Assembly (NCBI GenBank): GCA_002730525.1
Contig: PCAK01000012.1
Location: 61,082-125,081 of the forward strand
Direction of reading: 5' to 3'
Length of the DNA stretch: 64,000 bases
Source of the DNA: Acidobacteriota bacterium
GTDB lineage: Bacteria; Acidobacteriota; Vicinamibacteria; Vicinamibacterales; UBA823
Numbering within the stretch: position 1 is the stretch's first letter; each line of letters starts with the position of its first letter. The translations under genes and the position numbers were made by a program. This document shows, piece by piece, positions 17,657 through 27,268 of this stretch. Under the pieces are notes generated by a model. It was not told the DNA's origin and ran no database searches. It saw only the letters and a list, made by a program, of their open reading frames with translations.

Positions 17657-18747
17657 TCTCGCAGGCGCTTCTCGACGTCGTGCGTTGTCCCGACTGCCGG
17701 GGCGCCATGCGAGCCGAGTCAGACGAATTGGTCTGTGCAGGGTGCGGGCGTCGGACCCGCGCCGCTGGTCGTGGGTATCTCGATCTCCGTCCGGTCGAGA
17801 CGTTCGCCCAGTCGACAAAGTATCTCGATGATGAGATGCACGCCGATGGCCGCCATGCCCATGTGACCCCGCCGCTTCTGACCGCTGCGATCAGAAACGA
17901 CATGTTGCGGTCATTTCTGAGGATCAGAGCAGGCGATCGCGTCATCGATCTGGGTTGCGGGAGTGGGCGCGTCCTCGTGTGGAATCTGGCGCCAGAAGTT
18001 CATCTCTTAGGCGTGGACGTGAGTACACATTTTGCCGAGGAGGCGCTCCAGCGGTGCGACCTGCTTGTTGGAGATCTCCGGCAGTTGCCGCTCGAGGACG
18101 GCGCGTTCACGAAGGCGTACTCGCTCGATGTGCTGGAACACCTGTCCCGCGAGGACCTCCTGCGGATGCTCGGCGAGGCGAGCCGGATATTGTCGCCCGG
18201 AGGGGCGTTCTTCGTGTACAGCCACGTTCGGAAGAACTCCAGAATCGCGATCGGATTACGTGCCATCAATTTTCTGGCTCGCTGCCTCGAACGGATCGGC
18301 TTGCTGGACCTGTCGTACGAGCGGTTTCGAAAGTCCGATCATCGTAACGAGCTAGCCGATATCGACGATTTGCATCGTGTCGCGGGTCAGTCCGGCTTCC
18401 GGGTTGCTCGCATCCGTTACTACACGCCGCTCGTCGGAGGTTTCGCCGAGAACATTCTCAAGAAGATGGCGGAGCGTCTGATGGAGCGGAGAGCTGCGCG
18501 GAGGCGGGGGAATTCCGGGGAGCCGTCTGCGGCGTCCCAGGGGGCGGTGGCTGCCAGGCGTTCAGCACGCGTCGATGCCCAGCGCCTGATCGGGAATCGG
18601 GGCGCCGTTTATGCTGGACTCGTGGCCCTGACCTGGCTCATGAAGCTGGATCTGCTGCTGTTCGGGCGGATCAAGAGCGGCCCGTTCTTCGCGCTTCTGG
18701 AACGCATGCCTGTCGAGGGTGTCGACGCGGCAGCGACGCGGCCCTGA
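17653..18747 (+). CDS. SAM methyltransferase with N-terminal zinc ribbon
   Basis: About 364 residues. The first 45 form a Trm112-like zinc ribbon (CPDC near 12-15 and CAGC near 29-32). A class I methyltransferase domain follows, with motif I VIDLGCGSGRVLVWNL and SLDVLEHL plus RILSPGGAFFVYSHV. The C-terminal part has a hydrophobic stretch (YAGLVALTWLMKLDLLLFG) that may bind the membrane. The start is the GTG overlapping the preceding GT4 stop; an ATG 90 bases upstream would sit deep inside that gene. The layout suggests methylation of a lipid-linked glycan, but no acceptor can be named. Confidence 0.83.
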   Translation: MISQALLDVVRCPDCRGAMRAESDELVCAGCGRRTRAAGRGYLDLRPVETFAQSTKYLDDEMHADGRHAHVTPPLLTAAIRNDMLRSFLRIRAGDRVIDLGCGSGRVLVWNLAPEVHLLGVDVSTHFAEEALQRCDLLVGDLRQLPLEDGAFTKAYSLDVLEHLSREDLLRMLGEASRILSPGGAFFVYSHVRKNSRIAIGLRAINFLARCLERIGLLDLSYERFRKSDHRNELADIDDLHRVAGQSGFRVARIRYYTPLVGGFAENILKKMAERLMERRAARRRGNSGEPSAASQGAVAARRSARVDAQRLIGNRGAVYAGLVALTWLMKLDLLLFGRIKSGPFFALLERMPVEGVDAAATRP

Positions 18748-18750
18748 CCG

Positions 18751-19926
18751 ATGCGGATCCTCTACGTGGCGACGGACCAACCGGTGCCAGGAACGACTGG
18801 CGGATCGGTGCACGTTGTCCAGGTTGCGTCCGGCCTCGCGGCGCTGGGGCACGACGTGCACGCGCTCGCCTCACCCGGGGGTGGCCCGTTTCAGGACGAT
18901 GGCGTGCACTGGCACGGAGTCGGTCCCCCCTTGCGACTACGTCACCTGCGCTGGACGCGGGCGGGCTACGTCACGGACCTGGCGCGCTCGCTCGGCGCGG
19001 ACGTCGTGATGGAGCGGTACTTCAACTTCGGTGGGGAAGGGATCCGCGCAGCGGCTCGGACCGGCGCACTGGCCGTGCTGGAGGTCAACGCGCCGGTCAT
19101 CGACCATCCCGGATCGCTCAAGCGCTGGATCGACCGCGCCTTGGTCATCGAGCCGATGCGCCGCTGGCGGGACTGGCAGTGTCGCCGGACGAACCTTTTC
19201 GTCACGCCGAGCGCGGAGATCTTGCCGCCCTGGGTGTCACCGGAGCGGGTCTTGCGGATCGAATGGGGCGCCGATACCGCCCGCTTCACTCCGGAGTCCG
19301 CCGGCGAAGTCCCGTTCCAGCGGCAGCCGGGCGACATCGTCGTCGTGTTCGCCGGCGCGTTCAGGCCGTGGCACGGTGCGATCGATCTCGTCCGTGCGAT
19401 CGAGCAGATCCGATCCCGCGATCGCCATGACATCAAGGCGGTGTTCGTCGGCGATGGCCCTGAACTGGGCCGGGTCAGGGCCGCCGCCCGTGGTGTCGAC
19501 GGCATCGAGTTCGTGGGGGCGATACCGCATGGTCGGATGCCGGCCTGCCTCGCCGCCGCCGACATCGGCGTGGCGCCGTTCGACGTGACCGCACACGGGC
19601 CATTGCAGATCGCCTTCTACTGGTCACCGCTCAAGGTGTTCGAGTACATGGCCGCTGGGCTGCCCGTGGTCGCGCCGGCGATTCCTCGCCTGCAGGAGTT
19701 GGTGCGGGATGAGCGCGAGGGGTGGTGCTATTCGCCCGGGTCACCGACCGGACTGGCGGACGCGATCGTCCGGGCGGCGGACTCTCGGGCGCGCCCAGAG
19801 GTCGGTCGAGCCGCGCGCCGGCGCGTCGTGGAGGAGTTCGGCTGGGACGGGCATTGCCGCCGACTCTCCGAGGCCCTCGAGCGCGCGCTGCGGACACGAG
19901 ACGGCGCTGCGACCAGCCAGTCCTGA
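18751..19926 (+). CDS. GT4-family glycosyltransferase
   Basis: A 391-residue GT-B protein. It starts MRILYVATDQPVPGTTGGS, with the glycine-rich acceptor loop in TTGGSVHV. The donor half has VVFAGAFRPWHGAIDLV, FVGDGPEL, FVGAIPHGRMP and YWSPLKVFEYMAAGLPVVAP, where the FEYMA glutamate is the usual nucleotide-sugar ligand. It begins three bases after the upstream methyltransferase, and its stop shares one base with the next gene's ATG (TGATG). It is probably co-expressed with its three GT4 neighbours and acts in sequence with them on one lipid-linked glycan. Specificity is unknown. Confidence 0.88.
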   Translation: MRILYVATDQPVPGTTGGSVHVVQVASGLAALGHDVHALASPGGGPFQDDGVHWHGVGPPLRLRHLRWTRAGYVTDLARSLGADVVMERYFNFGGEGIRAAARTGALAVLEVNAPVIDHPGSLKRWIDRALVIEPMRRWRDWQCRRTNLFVTPSAEILPPWVSPERVLRIEWGADTARFTPESAGEVPFQRQPGDIVVVFAGAFRPWHGAIDLVRAIEQIRSRDRHDIKAVFVGDGPELGRVRAAARGVDGIEFVGAIPHGRMPACLAAADIGVAPFDVTAHGPLQIAFYWSPLKVFEYMAAGLPVVAPAIPRLQELVRDEREGWCYSPGSPTGLADAIVRAADSRARPEVGRAARRRVVEEFGWDGHCRRLSEALERALRTRDGAATSQS

Positions 19927-21194
19927 TGCGGATCCTGATCAGCACCGACGCGTTTCCGCCCCGCTGCGGAGGCAGCGGATGGAGCACCTACGAGCTGGCC
20001 AAGACGCTGCGCGCCATGGGCCACCAGGTCGTGATCTCGCGCCCCATCTTCGGGGCCGGTGGGCCGGACGACCCCATGCAGTACGATGGCTTCGATGTCC
20101 GCACGTATCGCGGGTGGGCGCCGCCGATTCCGTTCGTGAGGAACTACTTCAAGAACGAGCGGCTCGCCCGGAGCTATGCCGCCGCGCTGGCCGGGATCGT
20201 TCGCGCGGAGCGGATCGACCTGCTGCACGGTCAGCACCTGCTGAGCATCCCGGCGACGGTACGCGCCGCGCGGGCCGAGCAGCGGCCCGTGGTCTGCACT
20301 GTTCGCGACTACTGGCCGCTCTGCTACTGGAGCGATCTGATTCACGACCCGGCCGTGTCGGAGCTGTGCCCGGCCTGCACGCCGACGATGATGACCCGGT
20401 GCGTCAGGCCGCGAGCCGGGTCGGCCTGGCCGCTCGCACTGCCGGCCATTCCCTACATGCGTTCGAACCTGCGGCACAAGCGACGCGCGCTGGTCAGCGC
20501 CGACGCCGTCATCGCGGTGAGCTCCGCCATCGCCGCCGACCTCAGGGCTCGGACCGACGATCTGCGGTCGGCCCGCGTCGAGGTCATACCGAATCCGGTG
20601 GACATCGACGGAGTTCGCGCGGCGGCGGCGGGCGATGCGCCGCTGTCCGGACCGTACGCCGTGTGCGTGGGCAAGCTGGCGCCGAACAAGGGATCGACCA
20701 AGCTGATCACCGCGATCGAGCGGGCCGAACTGACCTGGCCGGTTGTGGTCGTCGGTGAGGGCCCGGACCGTCGGCTGATGGAACGACTCGCCCGGCGTAG
20801 TGGCCGCGACGTCAGATTCATCGGATGGCAGTCGAGGCCCGAGACGCTGCGATGGCTGCGATATGCCGCGGTCCTCGTCTTCCCTTCGCACGGGCCAGAA
20901 TCGCTGAGCCGCGTGCTGCTCGAAGCCGCCGCGCTGGGTGTGGCTACCGCGGCCACCCAGACCGGCGGGACGGGCGACATCATCACACACGGGGTGACTG
21001 GGCTGCTGTCCGAGGGGAGCGACGGCCTGGGCGACGATCTGCGTCGGCTCGTGGCCGACGAGGCGCTGCGCCGCCGGCTCGGACAGGCGGCGGCGCGCCA
21101 GGTCGAGATGAAGTTCGACGCGCCGGAAGTCGGACGTCGGGTGGAAACGCTCTACCGGGAGCTGATCGGCGGCAGGCCGACCGCCGCGAAGTGA
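19926..21194 (+). CDS. GT4-family glycosyltransferase
   Basis: About 422 residues. The start MRILISTDAFPPRCGGSGW gives the GT-B acceptor loop. The EX7E donor motif is in ESLSRVLLEAAALGVA, preceded by FIGWQSRPETLRWLRYA. A cysteine-rich stretch in the middle (SELCPACTPTMMTRC) resembles a small metal site found in some long GT4 proteins. The start overlaps the upstream stop by one base (TGATG); a further upstream start would lie inside the preceding gene. Donor sugar unknown. Confidence 0.88.
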   Translation: MRILISTDAFPPRCGGSGWSTYELAKTLRAMGHQVVISRPIFGAGGPDDPMQYDGFDVRTYRGWAPPIPFVRNYFKNERLARSYAAALAGIVRAERIDLLHGQHLLSIPATVRAARAEQRPVVCTVRDYWPLCYWSDLIHDPAVSELCPACTPTMMTRCVRPRAGSAWPLALPAIPYMRSNLRHKRRALVSADAVIAVSSAIAADLRARTDDLRSARVEVIPNPVDIDGVRAAAAGDAPLSGPYAVCVGKLAPNKGSTKLITAIERAELTWPVVVVGEGPDRRLMERLARRSGRDVRFIGWQSRPETLRWLRYAAVLVFPSHGPESLSRVLLEAAALGVATAATQTGGTGDIITHGVTGLLSEGSDGLGDDLRRLVADEALRRRLGQAAARQVEMKFDAPEVGRRVETLYRELIGGRPTAAK

Positions 21195-21198
21195 AGCG

Positions 21199-22503
21199 GT
21201 GAGACCCGAAGATCTTCACGTCATCGTCCTGGCTCGCGCCGTCTATCCGCTGCATCCGGTTGGCGGGCTGGAACGGCATGTGTACGATCTGGTCCGCCAT
21301 CTGCTGAAGCGCTCGGTGCGTGTGACGGTGGTAACGCGGCCCCCGCGGGACGGTGCGGGTGAACTCCCCGGGGATGTCGAGACGGGCCGCCTCGAATGGC
21401 GGTTCGTACCCTACTGGACGTTTCCGTTCGCTGGCCGCCGCGGGACGACGATTCTGGATCGGATCAGCGCGTACCCCTACTTTGGCTGGCGTGCCGGCCG
21501 CGTGGCGGCGGACCTCGTGCGACAGGGAGGGGTCCACGTGGTTCACGGTCTCGGTGCCAGCGTGTTCGGCTATGCGTGGGCGCGACGCCGAGACAGGTTG
21601 GGCACCGTGCCGCTCATATTCAATCCGCAAGGCCTGGAGGAGTTCGGCGCGACCGATCCCTCGCGCGCGCCGCTAAAGGTGATCGCGTATCGGCCGCTCC
21701 AGATGGTCGTCCGCGCCTGTGCGTCGGCGGCCGACCGCATCATTGCCACCGATCGGTCGCTGAGGCCCACCGTCCTGGCGCATCTGGGCGTGCCCGACCG
21801 ACGCGTCAGTGTCGTTCCGAACGCCGTCGACCTCGACGCGTGCGAACGCCTCGCCGGACCGGACGAGGGCCGCATCATGCGGTCCGATCTCGGCGTCGGC
21901 GCGGACGAGGCCGTGCTCCTGAGTGTGGCTCGACTCGAGCAGAACAAGGGGTTGGACGTGCTCGCGCGGGCGCTCGCACGGGTCGCCGCTCGTGCGTCGA
22001 CGGGTGCGCATCCCCCCCGTCCTTGGCGATGGGTTTTGATTGGAGACGGGCCGGATCGGTCCAGGCTGACGCGACTGGTAGGTGAGCTGGGCCTGGGGTC
22101 GAGGACGACGATGCTGGGCCGCGTCTCGGACGCCACGCTGCATGCGTGGTACGAGGCGGCAACGCTGTTCGTCCACCCCACGCTCTACGAAGGCAGCTCG
22201 CTGGTCACCTTGGAGGCGATGGCGCACCGGCGGCCGGTCGTGGCCACCCGCGCCGGTGGGCTGCCCGACAAGGTGGTGCCCGGCGAGACCGGTTGGCTGG
22301 TTTCCCCAGGCGATGCCGAGGCTCTGGCGGACGCGCTGGCCGAGGCGCTGGCGCTGAGCGCGACGGATGGGCTGGCGAAGATGGGCGCGGCGGGCCGAGA
22401 GCTCGTGGAACGAAGCTTTTCCTGGGACGCCGTGACCGACCGTCTGCTGGCTCTCTACGCCGAGGTATTGGGCCAGAGGGCGGACCCAGCGTCCCGTGGG
22501 TGA
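21199..22503 (+). CDS. GT4-family glycosyltransferase
   Basis: A 434-residue GT-B enzyme with a GTG start four bases after the previous stop. The acceptor loop is VGGLERHV (about 18-25). The C-terminal half has LLSVARLEQNKGLDVL, LIGDGPDRSRL and YEGSSLVTLEAMAHRRPVVATRAGG, holding EX7E. It is the last gene of the plus-strand run starting at 14936 and converges on a minus-strand GT9 gene 13 bases away. Sugar specificity is unknown. Confidence 0.88.
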   Translation: MRPEDLHVIVLARAVYPLHPVGGLERHVYDLVRHLLKRSVRVTVVTRPPRDGAGELPGDVETGRLEWRFVPYWTFPFAGRRGTTILDRISAYPYFGWRAGRVAADLVRQGGVHVVHGLGASVFGYAWARRRDRLGTVPLIFNPQGLEEFGATDPSRAPLKVIAYRPLQMVVRACASAADRIIATDRSLRPTVLAHLGVPDRRVSVVPNAVDLDACERLAGPDEGRIMRSDLGVGADEAVLLSVARLEQNKGLDVLARALARVAARASTGAHPPRPWRWVLIGDGPDRSRLTRLVGELGLGSRTTMLGRVSDATLHAWYEAATLFVHPTLYEGSSLVTLEAMAHRRPVVATRAGGLPDKVVPGETGWLVSPGDAEALADALAEALALSATDGLAKMGAAGRELVERSFSWDAVTDRLLALYAEVLGQRADPASRG

Positions 22504-22516
22504 TGTTCGACGCAGG

Positions 22517-23698
22517 TCACTGACGATCGCCGTCGAGCAGATCCTTCGCGGCGGCAACTACCTGTTCGACTTCGACGCCGACCAGGCAATCAGGCACGTG
22601 TCCAACGCACCGGCGGGGCGGGCGACGGATCTGGTTGCAGGGGCTGCACCAGATGTCGACGCGGACGACCCGCGCCCGGGCGGGCGTTGTCCAGAGGCCG
22701 TAGTTGGCCCGGTCTGACGGACCGAAGATCGCCACGATCGGCGTGCCAACGGCCGCAGCCAGATGCATCGGGCCGGTGTCGCCCGTGATGTACAGCGTCA
22801 GCCGCTCGAGTATCGCGGCGAGCGTGGGCAGATCCGCGCGGCCGGTCAGATCGACGACCGGCGTGTCGCTGGTGAGCTGGCCTTTGACCTGTTCCACGGT
22901 CGCTCGATCGTCCGCGCTGCCCGTGAGCACGACCGTTCCCCCGTGCATCGCCACGATCCGGTTCGCGGTCTCTGCGAATCGCGCCGGATCCCATTGCTTG
23001 ATCGCCCGGCCGCCGCTGGCGTGGAGCCCGATGAAGGGTTCGCGAGCGTGCTCGAGCAGTGTGCCGGCGCCGAGCCTGGCAGACTCGGGAAGGTCGAGGA
23101 TCGGCCGGTCGTTCGGCGCGAGCGGCATCGAGGGGCGAGTGAGGATCGTGTCGACCAGCCGCCCCGCGTTCACGGCGACGTGCGCTCCGGGCTCGAATTC
23201 GCCGCGTTCGGTCAGCAACGCGCCGCCACCCTTGACGTCGAAGCCGGCGCGGCGCGGTGCTCCGGAGAGCGTCATGAGCGCGTTGGAGCGGATATCGCCT
23301 TCGAAGTTCACTGCCAGATCGTACCGACAGTCCCGCCACGACCGGGCCCGTCGGATTAGCTCGGTGTAGCCACGGCTCGAGGGGCCCCTGGAGAGCCACG
23401 GCGCGTCGATCGTGTGGACCCGGTCGACGACGGTCAGCAATCGAGCCAACGGCTCGTTCCAGCTTCCGACGACAAGGTCGATCGTGGCTTCGGGCAGCGC
23501 CGCGCGCAGCTGCGCCAGCGCGGGCAGCGTCATCAGGAGGTCGCCGATTCGCTCCAGCCGGAGGACGAGGACGCGCGCAACGGGTCGGTCGCCCGTCGAT
23601 CGGCGCGGAACAATCGAACGCCCCGCGGACAGCAGTAGATCGACGACTCCGACCAGCGTCCGTTCGCTGCGGCTGTGGATCAGCAGGTGATCGAACAC
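22517..23698 (-). CDS. GT9-family heptosyltransferase-like protein
   Basis: A 393-residue GT-B protein of the ADP-heptose:LPS heptosyltransferase family. VLRLERIGDLLMTLPALAQLR (about 47-67) is the acceptor-side start. IGLHASGGRAIKQWDPARFA and YITGDTGPMHLAAAVGTPIVAIFGPS form the ADP-heptose-binding half. The C-terminus has four cysteines (CSPCNQ, RCVGHVPDC), as in many WaaF/WaaQ relatives. The true sugar need not be heptose, although gmhA and a heptose-7-phosphate kinase gene in this window support a heptose-containing glycan. It lies six bases downstream of the 833-residue membrane protein and is probably co-transcribed with it. Confidence 0.88.
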   Translation of the reverse strand: MFDHLLIHSRSERTLVGVVDLLLSAGRSIVPRRSTGDRPVARVLVLRLERIGDLLMTLPALAQLRAALPEATIDLVVGSWNEPLARLLTVVDRVHTIDAPWLSRGPSSRGYTELIRRARSWRDCRYDLAVNFEGDIRSNALMTLSGAPRRAGFDVKGGGALLTERGEFEPGAHVAVNAGRLVDTILTRPSMPLAPNDRPILDLPESARLGAGTLLEHAREPFIGLHASGGRAIKQWDPARFAETANRIVAMHGGTVVLTGSADDRATVEQVKGQLTSDTPVVDLTGRADLPTLAAILERLTLYITGDTGPMHLAAAVGTPIVAIFGPSDRANYGLWTTPARARVVRVDIWCSPCNQIRRPPRRCVGHVPDCLVGVEVEQVVAAAKDLLDGDRQ

Positions 23699-23704
23699 CG
23701 CGCG

Positions 23705-26206
23705 CTATTGTATCTCCACGCGATCGACTCTAACACCGACGTCGCGGCCGTCAGTCCCGCCGAGTACCTGCCCTGGGTTCCAGGTGTCGGTGAGCAGCGT
23801 GAGTTCGGTGGTCTCCTCTCGCGCCGCGATGGTTGCGGCGAGGTCGGGCGGGATACTGAACGCATACGGTTGGAATCCAGTTGTGACCCTCACGTCGCCG
23901 AGGAAGACCTCGTCGAGGTAGACGGCCACGCGCGCCGGGATCACGTTGTCCGGGCGTCCCGCGTCGTCCATCCAGATCGTCAGCGTGTGCGCCGCCGCCG
24001 ACGTGTTCAGGACGACGATATGGGATTCTTCCCGTGACCAGCGGAACGTGACGTCCGACGCCGAACGTTCCTTGGCGTGGAAGTCCACGACGTGCAGGTC
24101 GTCCATCGTGCCAACGTCGAGCACGTAGCCTTCCTGCGCGCTGAGCGCATCGACGAACCGGTAGATGCTGAAATCGAATTCCTTTTGGCTCGACGCGAGA
24201 GGATACGCGTTCAGCAGTGACTCGTACTCGGGCACCTGGAATCGATCGGAGCCGACGGGTTCGACGGCCACCGATGGCGACAGCAGGTCCGTACCGCCGC
24301 CTCCCATGAAGTAGACGTCCCGGTATTGCGTCCGTGCCCAGGTGAGATATTCCAGAAAGGCGATCCGGTCCGGACGGGAGTCGCTGAGGACGAGGACGTT
24401 TCGGGCGTAGATGTAGGCGAGGGGCAACGCCAGGACGTGGAGGTCGGAAGCGGCTCGAGACTCGACGATGACGAGGTCCCGATCGCCGAACCGACTGGCC
24501 AACTCCTCGAGCTTCGGAATCACGCCCGCGTACTCGACGTGATTCCAGAGCGGACGAGCTGCGGCCACGTACTGCTGGCCCAGCAGCCCGACGAACGCGA
24601 CGCCGATGAGAAAGCGTGCGGCGAGCCTCATGCGCGCTCGAGGGGCGCTCGGCCAGCGCATCTCGAGTCCCCAGAACGCTGCGGTGGCGATGAGGAGCAT
24701 CGACGCCGGTAGGATCACCGGAAGAAACCGCCTCGCCATCCAGAAGTGTTCCGGCACGACCCGGATCTTGAAGAAGAAGAACAGCGAGAAGACCGAGATC
24801 GTGAGAATCAACCCAGGGTCCTGCCAGAAAGAGCGACGCACGAACAGAACGAATCCAAGGAGTGCTGCCACGAGCCCGTAGGGCGAGAGGTAGTACGCCG
24901 CGTAGGTTCGGAGCGCCGACGCGTCATGGACCGCGAGGCGGCCGCCCGGAGCGCGCAGGAAGTACGCGTACGCGGCGGCCAGGACGACGACAGCGGTGAC
25001 CACGACGGGCAGCCAACGTCTGATCTGAACCCGCAGCGGTTCCGATCGCGCCGCCGCCAGTAGCGCAACCAGACCCATGCCGCTGGCGCCAAGCCACACG
25101 AGGTGGTCCGTCTGGAGATTTTGCACGAAGCCGATCGGCTGTTCGGCGTAGGGAGCGAGAATCGCGACGAAGTACCAGGCGGCGAGACCGATCCAGATCA
25201 CGGCAGGAGCAACGAAACCGATGCGAGGCCTGCGCCCGACGTAGACACCCGCGAGGTAGGCGCCTCCGATCGCCGCCCAGGCGAGGACCGCGGGAAACCG
25301 GACGAAGAGCGACAGACCAAGCAGTGTGGCTGCGAGCGGACCGAAGAAGCGGTCCTCGTCGACGTGCGACCGGGCAAACGCCAGGAGGCCAGCCAGCAGC
25401 ATCGCCTGTAGGACCAGTTCAGAGTTCGGGTAGCGACTGAACCAGACCTGCGCGACGTTCACGGTCAGCAACGCTGCTCCCGCCAACGCCGGAACAGCGC
25501 CGACAGCGCGCCGGCCGAGGAAATATAGCGAGAGGACGCCAAGAAGCGCCCAGACACCGATGATCCGTCTGGCACCGGTCAGGCCGTCGACGCCGTATCC
25601 GATGGCGATCCAGATCGGATACAGGTGCGGAAACTGCGCCACAACCGTTCCTGCGGACGGGTCGGTGACGAAATATCCCATGAACCGGATGCCGTAATAG
25701 GCTTCGCTGTCGCGACGCGCGATGAAGAGATCCCGCGAGTTCGGCGGCAGCGATTCAACCTGCAGGTCGTGCGTGAGCAGCGTGCCGCGTTGAGCAATCT
25801 GGATCCCTTCGTTCATGTACACGCCGGGGTCCTTGCCCCCGATGATGTATTCCGCGGAAGGGAAGTACAGCCAGCAGCCGAGCGCGATCAGAACCACGGG
25901 CGCCAGGGCGGCGAGGTTGGGCCGCGGCGCGCCAGTGCCAAGACGAAGCCGTCCGCGTGCCAGGAGGGCGACGACGATGCTCACGGCCAGATTCGCAGCG
26001 AGCAAGCGTTCGAAGCTGTACTGTTCGGCTGCCGCGAGGCCGAGCGCGACCGTCGAGGATAGGGCGAGACTGATGAAGACGCCCCAGAACCCGCGTTCCT
26101 CCGCGCTGAGCGCGGTGCGGCGCTCGCGATCTGCGAACGGCGCGCGGAAGATGATGGCGCCGGGCAGATACGCGATCACCGCAAGGGCGATCAACTGATA
26201 GAGCAT
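23705..26206 (-). CDS. Large GT-C-like membrane protein with C-terminal beta domain
   Basis: An 833-residue protein. Residues about 1-520 hold a dozen or more hydrophobic segments. The first long loop has GGKDPGVYMNEGIQIAQRG (about 123-141), whose acidic centre sits where GT-C enzymes place their catalytic aspartate. ARRFLPVILPASMLLIA marks the last membrane segment. The final 120 residues form a soluble, strand-rich domain (DVTFRWSREESHIVVLN, ARVAVYLDEVFLGDV, GVRVDRVEI) similar in layout to the tail of the protein at 9166. Probable role: periplasmic glycosyltransferase with an attached glycan- or protein-binding domain, by inference. It is followed by the GT9 gene. Confidence 0.68.
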   Translation of the reverse strand: MLYQLIALAVIAYLPGAIIFRAPFADRERRTALSAEERGFWGVFISLALSSTVALGLAAAEQYSFERLLAANLAVSIVVALLARGRLRLGTGAPRPNLAALAPVVLIALGCWLYFPSAEYIIGGKDPGVYMNEGIQIAQRGTLLTHDLQVESLPPNSRDLFIARRDSEAYYGIRFMGYFVTDPSAGTVVAQFPHLYPIWIAIGYGVDGLTGARRIIGVWALLGVLSLYFLGRRAVGAVPALAGAALLTVNVAQVWFSRYPNSELVLQAMLLAGLLAFARSHVDEDRFFGPLAATLLGLSLFVRFPAVLAWAAIGGAYLAGVYVGRRPRIGFVAPAVIWIGLAAWYFVAILAPYAEQPIGFVQNLQTDHLVWLGASGMGLVALLAAARSEPLRVQIRRWLPVVVTAVVVLAAAYAYFLRAPGGRLAVHDASALRTYAAYYLSPYGLVAALLGFVLFVRRSFWQDPGLILTISVFSLFFFFKIRVVPEHFWMARRFLPVILPASMLLIATAAFWGLEMRWPSAPRARMRLAARFLIGVAFVGLLGQQYVAAARPLWNHVEYAGVIPKLEELASRFGDRDLVIVESRAASDLHVLALPLAYIYARNVLVLSDSRPDRIAFLEYLTWARTQYRDVYFMGGGGTDLLSPSVAVEPVGSDRFQVPEYESLLNAYPLASSQKEFDFSIYRFVDALSAQEGYVLDVGTMDDLHVVDFHAKERSASDVTFRWSREESHIVVLNTSAAAHTLTIWMDDAGRPDNVIPARVAVYLDEVFLGDVRVTTGFQPYAFSIPPDLAATIAAREETTELTLLTDTWNPGQVLGGTDGRDVGVRVDRVEIQ

Positions 26207-26320
26207 CGGATGCGAGGCGCCGGATGGTTCTGACGGCGCTCCGGCGCAGCAGTGTACCGCAATCCTTCACCCGAATTGCATCTCGCGGCGGCTATCTTCC
26301 GGATCTGGCTGTGACGAGGC

Positions 26321-27268
26321 ATGATCGTCCCGATGAATGACGAACTGGCCGGCTGTCGCGCCTGCGGATCTTCGGCTGACGCTGAGCATCTCTATAGGAA
26401 GAACGGCTATGCGATTCTTCGCTGCCGTGCGTGCGGCCTGGTCTTCGCCAGCCCACACCCGAGTCGCGCCGAGCTCGGGCGAATCTATTCGGAATCGTTC
26501 TTCCAGGTCGGCGAGAAGTTCGCCGGGCAGTCGCGCAGTCCCGGCACGCTCAACGCCGAGCGGCGGGCTCGGTGGCTGCGCGAACAGCGAGGTGTCACCG
26601 CCGGCCGCTGGCTCGACATCGGTTGCGCCACTGGCGACTTCATGATGGCCGCGCGGCCATATGTCATGCAGGTCAGCGGTATCGAGATGTCGAGCTATGC
26701 GGCCGACCAGGCGCGCGCGCGTGGGCCGCTCGACGTGACGACCGGGGATGTCCTCGACGTGAGTCTCGGTGCAGAGCCGTTCGACGTTGTGACGATGTGG
26801 GACGTCGTCGAGCACGTGACGGATCCGCTGGCCACCTTGCGCCGTGCGTCAGACGCGCTGCGAGACGGCGGTGTCCTCGCCTTGAGCACGGGTGACATTG
26901 AGAGTGTCGCGGCACGGGTCATGGGGCGGTTCTGGCATCTGATGATTCCGCCTCGCCATCTGTATTTCTTTTCCCCATCGACGATCGCGAGTCTCCTCGA
27001 CCGGGCCGGCTTCGACGCCGTGTCGGTGTCGAAGCCGGGAAAGCGGGTGCCGCTCGACTTCGCCGTCTGGAAGGCGGCCACACTCATCACACCCAAGGCG
27101 GGGCCGGTCGCCCTGCGACTCTCGGCCGCCGCGCACCTCGGACGGCTGGCGCCATTCGTCAACCTGGGGGACATCATGACGGTGCTGGCGCGGAAACGGT
27201 CGAGCGCGGCGACGTCCCCGCGCGGAGAGGGCGTGGCTCAGCCGCCGGCGCCGGCCAGCCGGTCGTAG
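26321..27268 (+). CDS. SAM methyltransferase with N-terminal CxxC ribbon
   Basis: A 315-residue Methyltransf_23-type protein. The start holds two CxxC pairs (CRACG and CRACGLVFASPHP), a short zinc ribbon common in methyltransferases of glycan loci. Motif I is RWLDIGCATGDFMMAA (about 90-105), and VVTMWDVVEHV and LRDGGVLALSTGD follow. PPRHLYFFSPSTI is a conserved C-terminal block of the family. ATG codons at 26321 and 26333 are both possible. The 3' end overlaps the convergent GT4 gene by 31 bases. Likely a sugar O- or C-methyltransferase; substrate unknown. Confidence 0.87.
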   Translation: MIVPMNDELAGCRACGSSADAEHLYRKNGYAILRCRACGLVFASPHPSRAELGRIYSESFFQVGEKFAGQSRSPGTLNAERRARWLREQRGVTAGRWLDIGCATGDFMMAARPYVMQVSGIEMSSYAADQARARGPLDVTTGDVLDVSLGAEPFDVVTMWDVVEHVTDPLATLRRASDALRDGGVLALSTGDIESVAARVMGRFWHLMIPPRHLYFFSPSTIASLLDRAGFDAVSVSKPGKRVPLDFAVWKAATLITPKAGPVALRLSAAAHLGRLAPFVNLGDIMTVLARKRSSAATSPRGEGVAQPPAPASRS

